In this document: one piece after another, positions 35,675-48,111 of the stretch
Layout: the number at the start of each line of letters is the position of its first letter
Position numbering within the stretch: the stretch's first letter is position 1
Assembly: GCF_949628265.1 (NCBI RefSeq)
Contig: NC_088788.1
Location: 496,001 to 560,000 of the forward strand
Origin: Cloeon dipterum
Lineage: Eukaryota > Arthropoda > Insecta > Ephemeroptera > Baetidae
Length of the DNA: 64,000 nucleotides
Direction of reading: 5' to 3'
Program-made: the position numbers and the translations under genes
Notes under the pieces: model-generated
What the model was told of the DNA's origin: nothing
What the model saw: the letters and a program-made list of their open reading frames with translations, nothing else
The model's database searches: none

Positions 35675-38600
35675 TTACTCAAACACTAGAGCGTACTTTC
35701 GAATTGCTTCCATTCCGAAAGGCAAGTCGTAACAGGTGGGAGCGTCCTCGGCCACTGTCCCCTCGGAGGAAGCGTGGTGTTTGTTCCAGGTTGTTAGACC
35801 CCTCTCTTCGTCAGTGCCTGAAATTAGACAATTTTTTTATTTTCTGGAGGGTTTTGTCGGCAACATTTCACTCGCCTGGCACAGTGTTGTCCAAGACAAA
35901 ACCAATTATGCCACCGACAAACATGCTGGTGGATAGAAGCACGGTGAATAGTTGGTCCAAAAACTCGCTTCCGGTTTGTATTACGTTGGGATTACTATGC
36001 ATCCAACGGGGCAGAACCTACAACAATCAATTCATTGAAAATAAAAATCTTTTTGTAATTGTGACAGTAAGAAGCCGGCGAAATTGACTAAAAGCGAATC
36101 CGCAAAAATAGTCCTCAGGTCGTGTGACCTGATGAAGGTCAGTGATAGGATTGGTGAAAGTTCGTCGCCGTGTATCGCCAAATGTGCTTGAAAGTACCAG
36201 AAAAGCATTAATAACCGGCCTGGGAGCGGATCTCAGGTCGGCATACCCTGGAAAAGGTCGTTTGAGTACCGAATGTTAAAGTCCTTCCCAAGACGTGTCC
36301 GTTGAGGGGTCGTGGTCGATAATCAGACTAACGGCCGAATTTAAATAAAAATAAAACCTTTTTTGGAAAATTTGGGCGAAAAAAATCGTAGTATTTCGAA
36401 AAATGGTCTGATTTTGGAAAATCAAACTTAGGGGGACGCGCCTCACTAAGGGGCATCGATTAGTACCCAAATTAACGCCTTTGGGCCCATAGGGCCCCTC
36501 CTGGGCCCCAAAAACAAAAGTGAAATGTCATAAATCGCGTTTTTTGAGCTTGAAAAATTAATAACTCTGCTGCTATGGGTTGTACAATAAATAAATAAAA
36601 TTTATCAGACTCCCCGTAAAATTTTACGTCCCTGCCGCCCTTTTTCCGCCCCCGCCCACCCCCGTCGATGCCCCTAAAGTGCCCAATTTTCGTTGTCATA
36701 GGGATTTTTTTAAAAAATAATTCCCTCATTGAATGAACTTACTAAGGCGAAGAAAATAGAAAATCCAATGATGTACATATTCCTGAATGACTTGAGGGAA
36801 ACAAAATGCAGAGTCGATATTCCTGTAAAATCAAAATCCGGTTATTATCAATCATTCCTTTTTTCCGTGTTTGAAATTAAGACAAACCGACTGCGGTGAC
36901 CATTCCAAAGGTGATGCAGAACACTCCGCCGAAAATGGGCGACGGAATGGTGATGAAAAAGGCACCGACCTTGCTGAAGGCGCCCATGATGATCATGATG
37001 ACGCCGGCGTACTGCACCACCCGCCGGCTTCCCACTTTGGTCACGCCGATCGCGCCGATGTTTTGGCTGAAACTGGTCGTGCCGTTGCCGGTGCCCCAAA
37101 TGCCCGCGAGCAGACACCCAAGGCCCTCCGTTCCGATTCCCCTGTTCACTGCGTGGATGGGCGGCGGCGGCGCCTCTGAAAAATTTAAATCGCAATTTTA
37201 GAAAAGGCGGAAAATATATAATTTTTTTTCAGGGAATTATTTGTAACTAAAGTTAGAGTAAAGATAAATTGATAAATAAGGTGTCTAAAATTATCTACAT
37301 TAAACGCCCAACAAGTTTGCCACGCTGATTAGCTTTCTAAATCAAAGGTCAAGGTCACTAAAATTTGACCTGAGAGTTTAAAAAAAATTCCTGTATACCG
37401 AAGGGAACAAAAACTTATATTTTTGAGATATCCAAAATGCGCCTAATCTAATGAAGAATATCATTTAAAAAAATTGCGGCAGGATTTTTCCGTATTTTTG
37501 AGAAATTCGAATTTTAAGTTTTAAAAACATGTATTTTTTAACCAAAAATATTTAAATAAATTGCAAATACGCTAGTTTTTAGCACTTTTCGTTCAAATTT
37601 GAGTTCATTATATGAATAGTTATGTGTTTTGAAGGGGTTTGAAAACAACCCTCATCCCCAGGGGATGAATTTTTTCTTATTTAATTAAATTTCGAATAAT
37701 TTGACCGTCATTGATGTCGTTTCTTACGTTTTCCGCCCCCCAAAAATCAAATCTGATACGTTTAACGTGCTCCGTTGCTTCTTATTTTTGTGGAAAGAGA
37801 CTCACCACAAAACTGAGCACAAGCGTAGTAGTCGCCAACAGACTCGATTGCCCCCGCGATCACGCCTGCCAGCATGCCGAACACCGCTGCCGCGCTGACG
37901 GTCGGACTTCCCCACTGGCCTGTTTATTAAATTAAATTAATTAATGCTCGTGTTGATTTCATTGGTGTTTGCCTGGATAAGGAAAGTTGAACCACGGAGC
38001 TTCGTGCAGGATTTTTAGTTTCGAGTCTGTCCTGGCCAAATTCTCCTCGGGCAGCAGTCCGGTTGCGGTCAAAAGGCCGCAAATCACCCACATAACCACC
38101 ATGGCAGTCAGAACCTTCATACAGAATTAATTTAAGTAAAGAGATAACCTTTTAGAATCTAGTATGGCTTACAGGAAATATTTGGAAAAAGGGAAAAGTG
38201 CGTCCTTTTCTCTTCTCTCCGCCTTTTGCCTTCTTTCCCCACGTCGGAAGCGGCACCTCCAAAAATCTCATGTAGAGTGAAAACGTCGTCAAAAGGGCGA
38301 TTGTCCTGGATATGTCGTATAATGCGTTAATTTTGCGGTGCGAAAAGCTATTAGCTGCAGTTTTACCCGGCAGCAATCCACCAATTGCCGGACGCCTCCC
38401 GCGCTGCTGCGTCGAACAGACACAAACCGATCAATGCGACGGTCGGAGCTATCGTCAACGGGGTGATGTACTTTAAAACTGATCCGATCAGCCCTAAAAT
38501 CAGGAGGAAAATATTTTAAATCCAGAAAAACCAGCAAAAAATTAATACAACATTTTCTTAAAATATTCAGGTGAATTTTAATGGCAAACGGACGGAAATT

Positions 38601-40056
38601 TTAATGAAATTTACTTGCTGAGAGGTTGGAAAATTCAAATTTTTAGGCCTTTAAAGGGTTTATCACAAACCAAGGTCACCTTTTCCGACCTTTATCGAAA
38701 AATTGATTTTTCAGGGTGTGCTTTGCATGCCCTTCGCGTTGATTGAATAGTTTTTTCGTGTTCAATTTTCTCAAGGCTAACAAAATTGGACCATTAGAAG
38801 TCTGGTACAACCTTCAGGGTGACCCTGAGTATCCAAATACGAAATATTGTCATAAATATCATCAAGTTAGGTGTCATTTCATAGGTTTTTGACCCTGTAG
38901 AGTTGAAATTTACTCTCAGAAATTCCTTTCTGGGCTTCAAACTTATATCATATTGAATTATGTCTCCCAAAAATTCGCCTGGAGAATTTATTTTTAATTA
39001 AAATTTTATTATTACCTCCGAATCCAATCAACATCTGAAATAAAGAGGCGACCAAAATTGCTCCGGAAATTTCGTTAATGCGAACTTGCCAAAGGGCACG
39101 CCTGTCCTCTGCACTCATCTGCAGGAGTTCTTCCTGAGGTGGACACTGCCATTTGGGCAGGTTCAAGAGCGCGAGAGCCGGCGCCAAGAAACCAAACGAA
39201 CTGCCTTGCACAATCGGCAATCTATGCGGTTGCAACGTTATTATCACACAAGCCGTCCAGAATCTTATTTTAACACACATTACCTCACTCCAATTGTGGT
39301 TTGTAAAATTGTCACGATTCCGGAGACAAACATGAGCGTGGACACAAGCTCCCCTCGCGACGCGTCGTCCTCGAGCATGCACAGTTTCGGCCCCATTATC
39401 ATTGGAACTGACGCGATTCCAACTACAAATGTTATGTAGTGCTGAAAATTTAATCATTTGCTAAAATATCTGCTATATTCATGCAAAAGTAGACATAAAA
39501 TCGAGTAAAATAAATTTAAATCCCACTTATTTCCTCTGAAATTTAAACTAGGTGTGAAAAATGGGCAGAAAAATTGTCTGTAATTTTTTCCAGAAGTTTC
39601 TAATCCATTGGTGATCTCAGATTTTAGTTTTTTCGCATACAAAAAAGGAAAATATGAAATTAAAATTGCTTTAACAAACTCACATTTATTTAGAAAAAAT
39701 AATTTAATGTTCTAAGCGAGTCAATTTCGTATTCTAGCCAAATTTGATATTTTGCTCACCTGAAATCCAAGGACAACACACGTATACCAAGGCGGGTTAT
39801 CTTCCAATCCGTAATGAAGCGTTTTCTCCGCTTCAAACACGTTCTCCTCAAAACTCTCAAACTTGTTCTTGCCCGCATTGTTATTTTTCTCGTTCTCTTC
39901 CTTTGTGTCGCATTTTAAAAAGTTGTTATTCAGTCCGTCATTTATAAGTGGCAGTGGTTGCTTCGAAAAGAGTTTCTGCGAAAGGAAGGAACTGCTAAGA
40001 AAAGTCACGCACTAATTTGCACTCACCTCTGATTCCTTCTGCGCCTCCGTGTCCAT
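35675..40056 (-). CDS. SLC23-family nucleobase/ascorbate transporter
   Basis: Plasma-membrane symporter of the NAT/NCS2 family (SVCT1/2, SNBT1). Exons from 5': 40027-40056, 39760-39975, 39284-39441, 39016-39221, 38367-38493, 38173-38305, 37973-38114, 37806-37919, 36888-37175, 36743-36822, 35876-36017, 35675-35817; 592 residues, near the usual 600. Start [10 protein letters not shown] is chosen as the first in-frame Met with consistent splicing. Visible motifs: [16 protein letters not shown] at TM1, [55 protein letters not shown], the NAT signature [16 protein letters not shown], and DNTVPGTDEERG near the C-terminus. Two introns use GC donors (after 37973 and 35876 on the minus strand), supported by phase and alignment. 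Q rather than P before NIG resembles nucleobase-type members. Confidence 0.93.
36100..36700 (+). repeat. R1 copy in an SLC23 intron
   Basis: Starts with the dyad CCTCAGGTCGTGTGACCTGA, then AACCGGCCTGGGAGCGGATC, ACCTTTTTTGGAAAATTTGG, GGGGCATCGATTAGTACCC, TTGGGCCCATAGGGCCCC and a C-rich tail. Complete forward copy of about 600 bp. Confidence 0.75.
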
Positions 40057-40812
40057 CTCTGACGAACTCGCTGGCGTGACTGAAGATCTCGCGGCAAATA
40101 GAAGCTCTCGCAAGGTGCACTAAAACTGCCAAAATGCGAGCATCACCGGTTTTGCGCATTCGTTTTTCAGGAAAACACGTTCCATTTTTTATTTACCCAC
40201 TATTTATCTCCGCTACTTGTTTAATTTTTCCGAGGATGTTGACTTGCGCACTTAAAATCAACTTTGGTGCATTGTTATTTTCTGTATTGTTGCTTCACGA
40301 GAGGAAAATAACGCAAAGATAAAAGAGATAACCTTTTTGGTTTGACCTCGACGCGGGAAAACTCTATTTTACTAGCCGAGAAATTGTGCAGAGCAGTGTG
40401 CAAAATTCGAAAATAATGAAAATAAAATAAATTTCCATCTGCGCCAATATTTGCATTTCGAAATGGACCGAGCAAATTTACCTTTTTCTGACTCAAAACA
40501 GCGCGCACACACACAGAGAACGGAATTTTGCAGTCTCACCTCAATAATTCGCAGCTAATGGCACCAAAAGTCTTCCTTTCGATCTGGAGAGCAAAATGCG
40601 CGCGTGTGCGGCACGGCACGCAGCAGTGGAAAAGTGAGAGTGAAAGACTTGATTGACGGGCGTCAATTGTCCAGTGTGGTTTACATTGTAATTAAACATG
40701 TTATGAGCCGACCTCTTGCCCTCGCGCTAACTAGAGCAAGACTATAAAATATGTCATGCCATCATTTGATCGCTGATTAATTGCGAGTGCGCTTTTTCCG
40801 AAATGCGTTAAA

Positions 40813-40818
40813 TTTATT
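40813..40818 (-). terminator. Poly(A) signal of integrin beta gene A
   Basis: AATAAA on the minus strand, 44 bp after the stop at 40862. Confidence 0.5.
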
Positions 40819-40861
40819 GCAACACAAAAAATACATGAATAGTGAAAACCTATTGAAGATT

Positions 40862-43800
40862 CTAAGAGTTGAAAGTCGGATTTTGGAATGTGGACGCAGG
40901 ATCTTTGTACAGAGGGTTGTGACCCTGAAAATAATAATAATTAGTTAATTTTTTTTCGAAGATTGACTGTTTACCGCGTCCAACATCGCAAATTGTCGCT
41001 CCTTCTCGAATTTCCTGAACTCTTTTCGGTCGTGAATTGTGGTGGCTACTTTCCAAGTCATGAGCATCACGATTCCGGCCAGCAAAATGGCCCCAACCAA
41101 TCCAATGACAACGCCTAAAAATTAAAAATTGTAACTAATACTTTCTATAATATTGTGATTTTAATTATTACCCCTAACATCGGCCGGTTCCGGACATTTC
41201 TTGTTCATATCCAGAAAAACATATGTGCTCTTGTCTTGCCGCGTCAGGTATTTGTAGTAGTAAGTGCAGCCCTGAACGTAGTAACTGCATTTTCGAGAAT
41301 TGGAAAAAGCCTCGGCGTCGGGAAGGGGCTCCAAAACGTCGTTTGCTCTTTTTTCGCCATCCTCCGGATGCAGATGTTGCTTAAAGTTTTCAGCCAAACT
41401 CATACCTTTAATTGTAAGTAAGAGTTTTTATTTCAAAAGAACTCAGACTATCTTTGACAAAGTTTCTGAGCACACCAATCGATTCTTGCGGGTCGAATTA
41501 GCGCAGGAAAATCGTAAAAAAGTTTGGTTAACCCCGGAAACATACCATTCACATCATCTACTTTCAGCAAAGTGTAATTTTGGCACTGGGCAGGGATTCC
41601 CAATTGCTCTCCTTCCTCGTTCAGGAGCTGACATTGCACAAAAGGTTTCAGGTCGTCGCATTTATCCTGGCACGTCTATAAAATTCAGTTAATAATTGCT
41701 CGTCCAGCATTTACAGAGCCAATTACCGAGCAATCCTCGCAAAATTCTCCAAAGAACTTTCCCTTTCCCTGTTCAATTTTGCAGACACACTCGCCGCACA
41801 CGCAATCTCCGTGTCCTGAGCACTCCAGGCCCCCGGTTGGCGGCACGCAGGAACTCGTATTGTCCGAGCAACTGCAGTCAGGCTTGCTTTTCCACCCCTC
41901 GAAACAAACGCACCCTTCACAGTCACACCTGCCCTGAGTGGGACCTGAGCAGACTTTGCCATTGGGCCCATCGGCGCATTTCTTGTTGTCGCAATGGCAG
42001 AATTGGCCGCTGTATCGCTGCAATTGAAATAGTTAAAACTCCTAAAATCAGCAGGATTATTACCATAGGATTGGAGCAGAGACAAGCGCCGCATTTGCAT
42101 TCTCCCCGGCTAGAACAAATTTCGCCGTTTCGCTCGCACACGGAATTATTTTCTTCTTTGTACGTTTCCGTTATGTTGCAACCGCAGTTGGGTCCGCCAA
42201 AGTTTTCGTGGCACTGGCAGGCACCACACTTAAGGTCTCCGTGGTTGGAACAACTTGCGTCTGCTTGCAAGAAATGTCCCTAAACCAAATTTTTAGGATT
42301 TTAAATGATTTAAAATAAATGTGCTCACCTGCTTTTCACAGTCGCATTCGCAGTCCACCTCCAACTCAATTTCAAGCCGTTCGTTGATTGAACTGGGGGA
42401 AATGTAGATTTTTTGGGTTTTACTTGCTGGACATTGCTTCACCTTTGCCAAAAATAAATTATTTTTTTTGCAGTTAGTCGGTAAATATATTATGTATTAC
42501 CTCCAGCTGGACGTTGAATGTGATAGTGTCGCCTTTCTTCTTCACAGAGCACTTATTGGTCTCTTTCAACTTTTTGCCGCCTTTGCAATTACTGGACATC
42601 TTAATTACAAAGTCCTCGCTTTTTGGATAGTCCATTATTACGTCTTGAGTCAATTTCTGTGGATATTCGTCTGTTAATTCTTGATTCAAACTCCATAAAA
42701 ATGACATTACGTCGTATTGCTCCTTGATCAGTTCAACCACGTTTGAAGAATCTCCTTTGAGAATGGCCGTTTGCGAGTTGTAAATTGCTTCCTTGAGCAT
42801 CTCATAATTTGTTTTTACGTTTCCGGTTACGGCAAAGATCACGTTCATCTTAAGTTTGCGCGCATTATTGCTGATCTGCATAGAACGTGATCATTAGAAG
42901 GGATTTAAACATTTATTTCGCTCACCTGAGCCACGCTTGGGTAATCGAGGAGGAGGCCGTGCGTGTATTTATTATTTTCCATGTGGCACAACTCATCGTT
43001 CGGTTCAATTACCCCGCCAAGCTAAAAAAACTCGTATGCATTAAAATATCCAATGATTAAATCATGAAATTACCCGTCCGCTACCGGAAAAATGCGAAAT
43101 GGCGTCCGTGGAGAAAATAATCATCTTTAGAGATTCGTTTCTCCAACCAATTTCGGTTTCGCAAACCATGGCCTGCATCAGCGCGTCGATGCCTCCTTCA
43201 GGCGTGTCCACGTTTCCCGACATTTTAGTTTTATTAACCGCAATCTGAATTAATTTAGTAGAAATTTTTAAATGAATCTAAATTAATTACCGTGAAATTG
43301 TCCGTTTTGTCTGTGAGGCTCAAATGGTTTATGAATTCGTAAGGTGGAACACAGCCGTCACAAGGTCTGAAAGGGAACTAAATCAAGCGAAATTTGCAAT
43401 GGCTTGGGAAATGCTCACGTTGTGATCAGTGTATTTGAAAATGGCATCGTGACTTTGTCCACGAAACTGCCAAATCCCATTCTCAGATTGGACGATCTTC
43501 TTCTCATTTCGTTTGCCAGTTTAGAGCCCAGGGCGGACAATTTGTCCTTGTCGTCCTTCATGGAATGTGACATGTCCATCAAGTAGTATAAATCCAGGGG
43601 ATAATCTATCGCCTGTTGATAATGAAGATCAAATTGCACCCTTTGCCCTTTGTTTTAAATAGCGATTAAAAAAGAGTCCTGAAGTGTCTTAATTCCTCTC
43701 TAACCTGGCCTTGCTTTTATGGACATTTTCTGCGGTTTGATCTGGACAATCCGACCGGCGGTTGTGCTCAGAGGATTGTCCTGAAAAGCACGAATAACTT

Positions 43801-44062
43801 TTTGCGGATTGGTAAAGTTTCCATCGCACCATTGTTGGTCTGCTGCTTTTCCACACCTGGATGAGTTCCCCTATTTCAAGAAGGATAAAACCACGCATAA
43901 AAGAGAAAACAGAAAAACACTCACAGACTCGCACCACGCACATCCCGGCGTGGAAATGCACTTGCCGCACGTTTTAATTAAAGGACCACTGCAGGTATCA
44001 TCCGATGCCAGAACGGCTTTGGCCGCGATCACGATCAAAATTGAGATCGCAAGCAGCCGCAT
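40862..44062 (-). CDS. Integrin beta subunit (tandem copy A)
   Basis: Type I membrane receptor for matrix ligands, paired with an alpha subunit. Exons from 5': 43925-44062, 43705-43870, 43419-43647, 43291-43366, 43074-43244, 42926-43021, 42711-42875, 42501-42656, 42329-42442, 42064-42279, 41727-42017, 41546-41675, 41172-41405, 40975-41114, 40862-40924; 794 residues. Signal peptide [22 protein letters not shown] domain ([15 protein letters not shown]), betaI domain with MIDAS DMSHS followed by MKDDKD, hybrid, Cys-rich I-EGF repeats, beta-tail, TM helix [20 protein letters not shown], and a short tail with HDRKEF, NPLY and a terminal NPTF. It is a tandem duplicate of the gene at 44439-47980, with identical exon phases. 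A 54-bp intron (42657-42710) has no stop in frame. It appears functional. Confidence 0.93.
41452..41505 (-). repeat. R3 terminal-repeat fragment
   Basis: About 50 bp in an integrin A intron matching the R3 end: CTTTGACAAAGTTTCTGAGC, then ACCAATCGATTC and GGGTCGAATTAG. No opposite end nearby. Confidence 0.6.
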
Positions 44063-44137
44063 TTTGACTTCTTCACCCTCAAAAGGTTGCTGACTGTTAG
44101 CTTTATTCCCGTCGCAAACGATAAAACAACTCGAGGA

Positions 44138-44165
44138 ACTGATTGAGGCATGCTGATAAATATAC
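44138..44165 (-). promoter_or_regulatory. Candidate core promoter of integrin gene A
   Basis: On the minus strand TATATTTATC (44164-44155) is followed about 24 bases later by an arthropod-type initiator ATCAGTT (44142-44138). The ATG lies about 75 bp downstream. Confidence 0.35.
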
Positions 44166-44307
44166 GCGTTGATACCAGCTCGAGATTATACAGCTCTATT
44201 TTTGCAAAAATTCAACTTTTGATTGTGCACAAATATCATTTCTATATATAGGCTTGAGACAAAGAAATAAAATCGCCATTAGAAATATGTATTTAATTTA
44301 GCACCAC

Positions 44308-44313
44308 TTTATT
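44308..44313 (-). terminator. Poly(A) signal of integrin beta gene B
   Basis: AATAAA on the minus strand, about 125 bp after the stop at 44439. Confidence 0.45.
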
Positions 44314-44438
44314 GGAAACGGTTATCACGGAAATTATCATCTAAAGGACAATTTCCTTCAAAGAAAAAGGTAGTTAAACTACATTTAAGTACATTTTTAA
44401 GGTGGAATCGTACGCAAAACAAATTGGGATGTCCAAAA

Positions 44439-47400
44439 CTACTTTTGGCTGAATGTTGGATTTTGGAACGTGGACGCAGGCTCCTTGTACAAAGGGTTGT
44501 GGCCCTGAAATAATTATTAAATAAGCAATATTTTGTTAAAGCTTTGGCTCTCTCTCTCTCTGTGTTTACCGCGTCGAACATTGCAGCCTGTCGCTCCTTC
44601 TCGAATTTGGCGAATTCTCTTCTGTCGTGAATTGTGGTGGCCACCTTCCAAATCACGAGCATCACAATTCCGGCCAGCAAAATGGCGCCAATCAGCCCAA
44701 AGACAACGCCTTAAAGTGAAATGTGTGTATAACGTTCGCCAAATATTCTGATTTAAATTAATTACCCCAGATATCGACAGGAGCCACGCACTCCTTGTTC
44801 GTGTCGAGGAACACGTAGGTGCTCTTGTCTTGCCCAGTCCAATATTTGTAGTAATAAGTGCAGCCCTGAACGTAATAATTGCATTTGCGAGAGTTGGACA
44901 GAGCCTCAGCCTCAGGTAGAGGCTCCAAACCGCCCAAAGGGTTCTCGTCGTTCGTTTCCCTCCTTAATCTTCTTTCGCCTTTCTCCGTTTTCTGATGCTG
45001 CTGCAACTTTTCAGCCAGGGTCGTATCTGTATCCACACAAAAATCCGTTTCCTCAGGGTTAAATTAATTGAATCAACGCTTCATACCGTTCAGGTCTTCA
45101 ACCTTAAGCATAGTGTACGCTTCGCACCCTGACGGAATTCCCAATTGCTCCCCTTCCTCGTTCGGCAGTTGGTACTGCACACAAGGCTTCAGGTCGTCGC
45201 ACTTGTCCTGGCAGGTCTGCAAAAATCGGTCAATAACTGTTCAGAAACCTCTCGCAGATTTACTTACGGAGCAGTCCTCGCAAAACTTTCCGAAGAATTT
45301 TCCCTTTCCTTGCTCGATTCTGCAGACGCACTCGCCGCAAACGCATTCTCCGTGTCCTGAGCACGCCAGGCCCCCGGTGGGCGGCACGCAGGAACTCGTA
45401 TTGTCCGAGCAGCTGCAGTCAGGCTTGCTTTTCCACCCATCGAAACAAACGCACCCTTCACAGTCGCACCTTCCTTGAGTGGGCCCTGAGCAGACTTTGC
45501 CATTAGGCCCAACGGCGCATTTCTTATTGTCGCATTGGCAGAACTGGCCGCTGTATCGCTGCAATTGAAATTGTTAAAAACCCCAAAATCAGATAGCATT
45601 TTAAATTTTAAAGGATAATTACGTCAGGATCGTAGCAGAGGCAAGCACCGCATTTGCACTCTCCTCGATGGGAGCAAGTTTCGCCGTTTCTCTCGCACGC
45701 CGAATTATCCTCTTCTTTGTTTGAGACGGAATTTGTGTTGCAACCGCAGTTGGGACCCCAGAAGTTTTGGTGGCAAGAGCAGACGCCGCATTTCAGGTCG
45801 CCCTGCCGGTTGCATCTTTCGTGTGAGGCCAAGAAATTACCCTAATAACATCGAAATAATTTAGCTAAGGTTCAAAGATACTATTCATGGTAATTATATT
45901 TCTTTTATTAATTTAAAAAACCACATTAATTTACGTTCCTGTAGATTCTAAAGGGTTGAAATAGGCGGAGTAAATTATTTTTCTGGTAGAAATGTGTTGC
46001 TTTGGCGCGCGCAACGCATGAATCTTTTAGTTGCTACTGCGCAAGCGTCACCCCTCAGACGTCACAGCTCTCTCAGCGGCCAATGCCAAGCACGAAGCAT
46101 GGCTGTGACGTCAGAGGGAGACGCATGCACAAATGATTCAAGCATTATGCTTTGCGCCTCTCAAAACAATTTTTGATCGAAATAATTAGTAATTCCACCA
46201 AATTTCAGTGGATCATATTAAATGCAAATTTACCATCTTCTCACAGTCGCACTCGCAGTCCACCTCCAAATCAATTTCCAGCCGTTCGTTGATTGAACTG
46301 GGGGCAATGTAGATTTTTTGGGTTTTACTTGCTGGACATTGCTTCACCTTTACGCCAAGATAAATTATTTAATTTGCGATTAGTCGGTGAATATAATATT
46401 TTACCTCCAGCTGGACGTTGAATGTGATCGTGTCGCCTTTCTTCTTGACAAAACACGTGTTGGTTTCACTGAGCTCGTTGCCACCTTTGCACCGACTGAA
46501 CATCTTAATTTCAAAGTCGTCGCTTTTTGGATAGTCCATTATTACGTCTTGAGTCAATTTCTGTGGATATTCGTCTCTTAATTATTGATTCAAACTCAAT
46601 AAAATGACATTACGTCGTATTGCTCCTTGATCAGTTCAACCACGTTGGAGGAATCTCCCTTTAGAATAGCCGTTTGCGAGTTGTAAATTGCTTCCTTGAG
46701 CATCTCATACGTGATTTTGACGTTTTCGGTTACGGCAAAGATCACGTTCATCTTCAGTTTGCGCGCATTATTGCTGATCTGCATGAAACGTGATCACTAG
46801 AAGGTTTTAAAACGTTTAATTCACTTACCTGAGCAACGCTTGGATAATCCTGGATGAGTCCGTGAGTGTATCTATTATTTTGCATGTGGCACAGCTCATC
46901 GTTTGGCTCAACCACTCCGCCAAGCTAAAAACACTCGTATTCATTAAAATAGCCATTGATTAAATCATGAAAAATTACCCGTCCGTCGCCAGAATAGTGA
47001 GATTCGGCGTCCGTGGAGAAAATGATCATCCGCAGCGATTCGTTTCTCCAACCGATTTCATTTTTGCAAACCATGGCCTGCATCAGCGCGTCAAAGCCAC
47101 CTTCAGGCGTGTCCACATTGCCGGAGATTTGAGTTTGATGAACCGCAGGCTGAATTTAATGGATAGAAATTCTTAAAAATTATCCATCGAAATTAATTAC
47201 CGCAAAATTGTCCGTTCTGTCTGTGAGGCTCAAATGGTTTATGAATTCGTAAGGACGGGCACAGTCCGGACAAGGTCTGAAAAGACGTTAATTTTTAGAA
47301 AACGACATTATTTGTGATGGCTTGGAAGGTGCTCACATTTCAGTCAGCGTATTGACAAACGGCATCGTGACCTTGTCCACGAAACTACCGAATCCCATTC

Positions 47401-47980
47401 TCAGATTGGACGATCGTCTTCTCATTTCACTCGCCAGTTTAGAGCCCAGCGCGGACAATTTGTCCTTGTCGTCCTTCATGGAATTTGACATGTCCATCAA
47501 GTAATATAAATCCAGGGGGTAATCTTTCGCCTGTTGATAATGAAGCTCAAATTGCACCTTTTGCCCTTTTTAGACGATTAAAAAAGAGTCCTGAAGTGTT
47601 TTAATTCCTCTCTCACCTGGCCTTGCTTTTATGGACATTTTCTGCGGCTTGATCTGGACAATCCGACCGGCGGTTGTGCTCAGAGGATTGTCCTGAAGAG
47701 CACGAATAACTGTTTGTGGATTTGTTAATTTTCCACTGCACCATTGTTGGGCTGCTGCTTTTCCGCACCTCGACGTGTCTCCTTCCTTGAGTTATTATTG
47801 AAATTTACATCTTTTCTATTGAGGAGGATTAAAATTATCTCTCACCGACTCGCACCACGCACATCCCGGCGTGGCGATGCACTTTCCGCACGTGTTGAGC
47901 GAAGAGTGGCTGCAAAGGTCGTCCGATTGCTGGACAGTTTCGGACGCGATCGCGATCAAAATCAAGATGTAGAGGCGCAT
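44439..47980 (-). CDS. Integrin beta subunit (tandem copy B)
   Basis: Same architecture and exon phases as copy A. Exons from 5': 47846-47980, 47617-47785, 47337-47565, 47201-47276, 46979-47149, 46829-46924, 46614-46778, 46405-46560, 46234-46347, 45623-45841, 45268-45558, 45087-45216, 44766-45026, 44570-44709, 44439-44504; 805 residues. Start [18 protein letters not shown] gives a good signal peptide. PSI, betaI with MIDAS DMSNS, I-EGF repeats, TM helix [30 protein letters not shown] and NPTF are all present. The membrane-proximal stalk is about 9 residues longer than in copy A ([17 protein letters not shown]). The intron at 46561-46613 is 53 bp and would frameshift if retained. In the beta-tail the sequence is KPCVQYQ where copy A has KPFVQCQ. 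Very likely functional. Confidence 0.93.
45985..46150. repeat. Palindromic element in an integrin B intron
   Basis: GC-rich imperfect inverted repeat. Inner arms CCTCAGACGTCACAGC (46050) and GCTGTGACGTCAGAGG (46102) flank a short loop; outer sequence (GCAACGCATGAATC, GATTCAAGCATTATGC) is also partly inverted. Unlike surrounding AT-rich intron DNA. Integrin A lacks it at the equivalent place. Confidence 0.5.
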
Positions 47981-48083
47981 TCTGCTGGCTGACACGCCCT
48001 TACGCAAAGAGCGTTCTTGACTTGAATAATAATTAAAAGAGCATATCGCTGCAAAACACACCACTCCGCAGGATGTGGTTTTC

Positions 48084-48110
48084 TGACGTCCGTCAGATTT
48101 GTGCTTTATA
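48084..48110 (-). promoter_or_regulatory. Candidate TATA box of integrin gene B
   Basis: Minus-strand CTTTATAAAGC with TATAAA at 48110-48105, 26 bases before a TCAGAA initiator-like site and about 130 bp from the ATG. Confidence 0.35.
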
Positions 48111-48111
48111 A

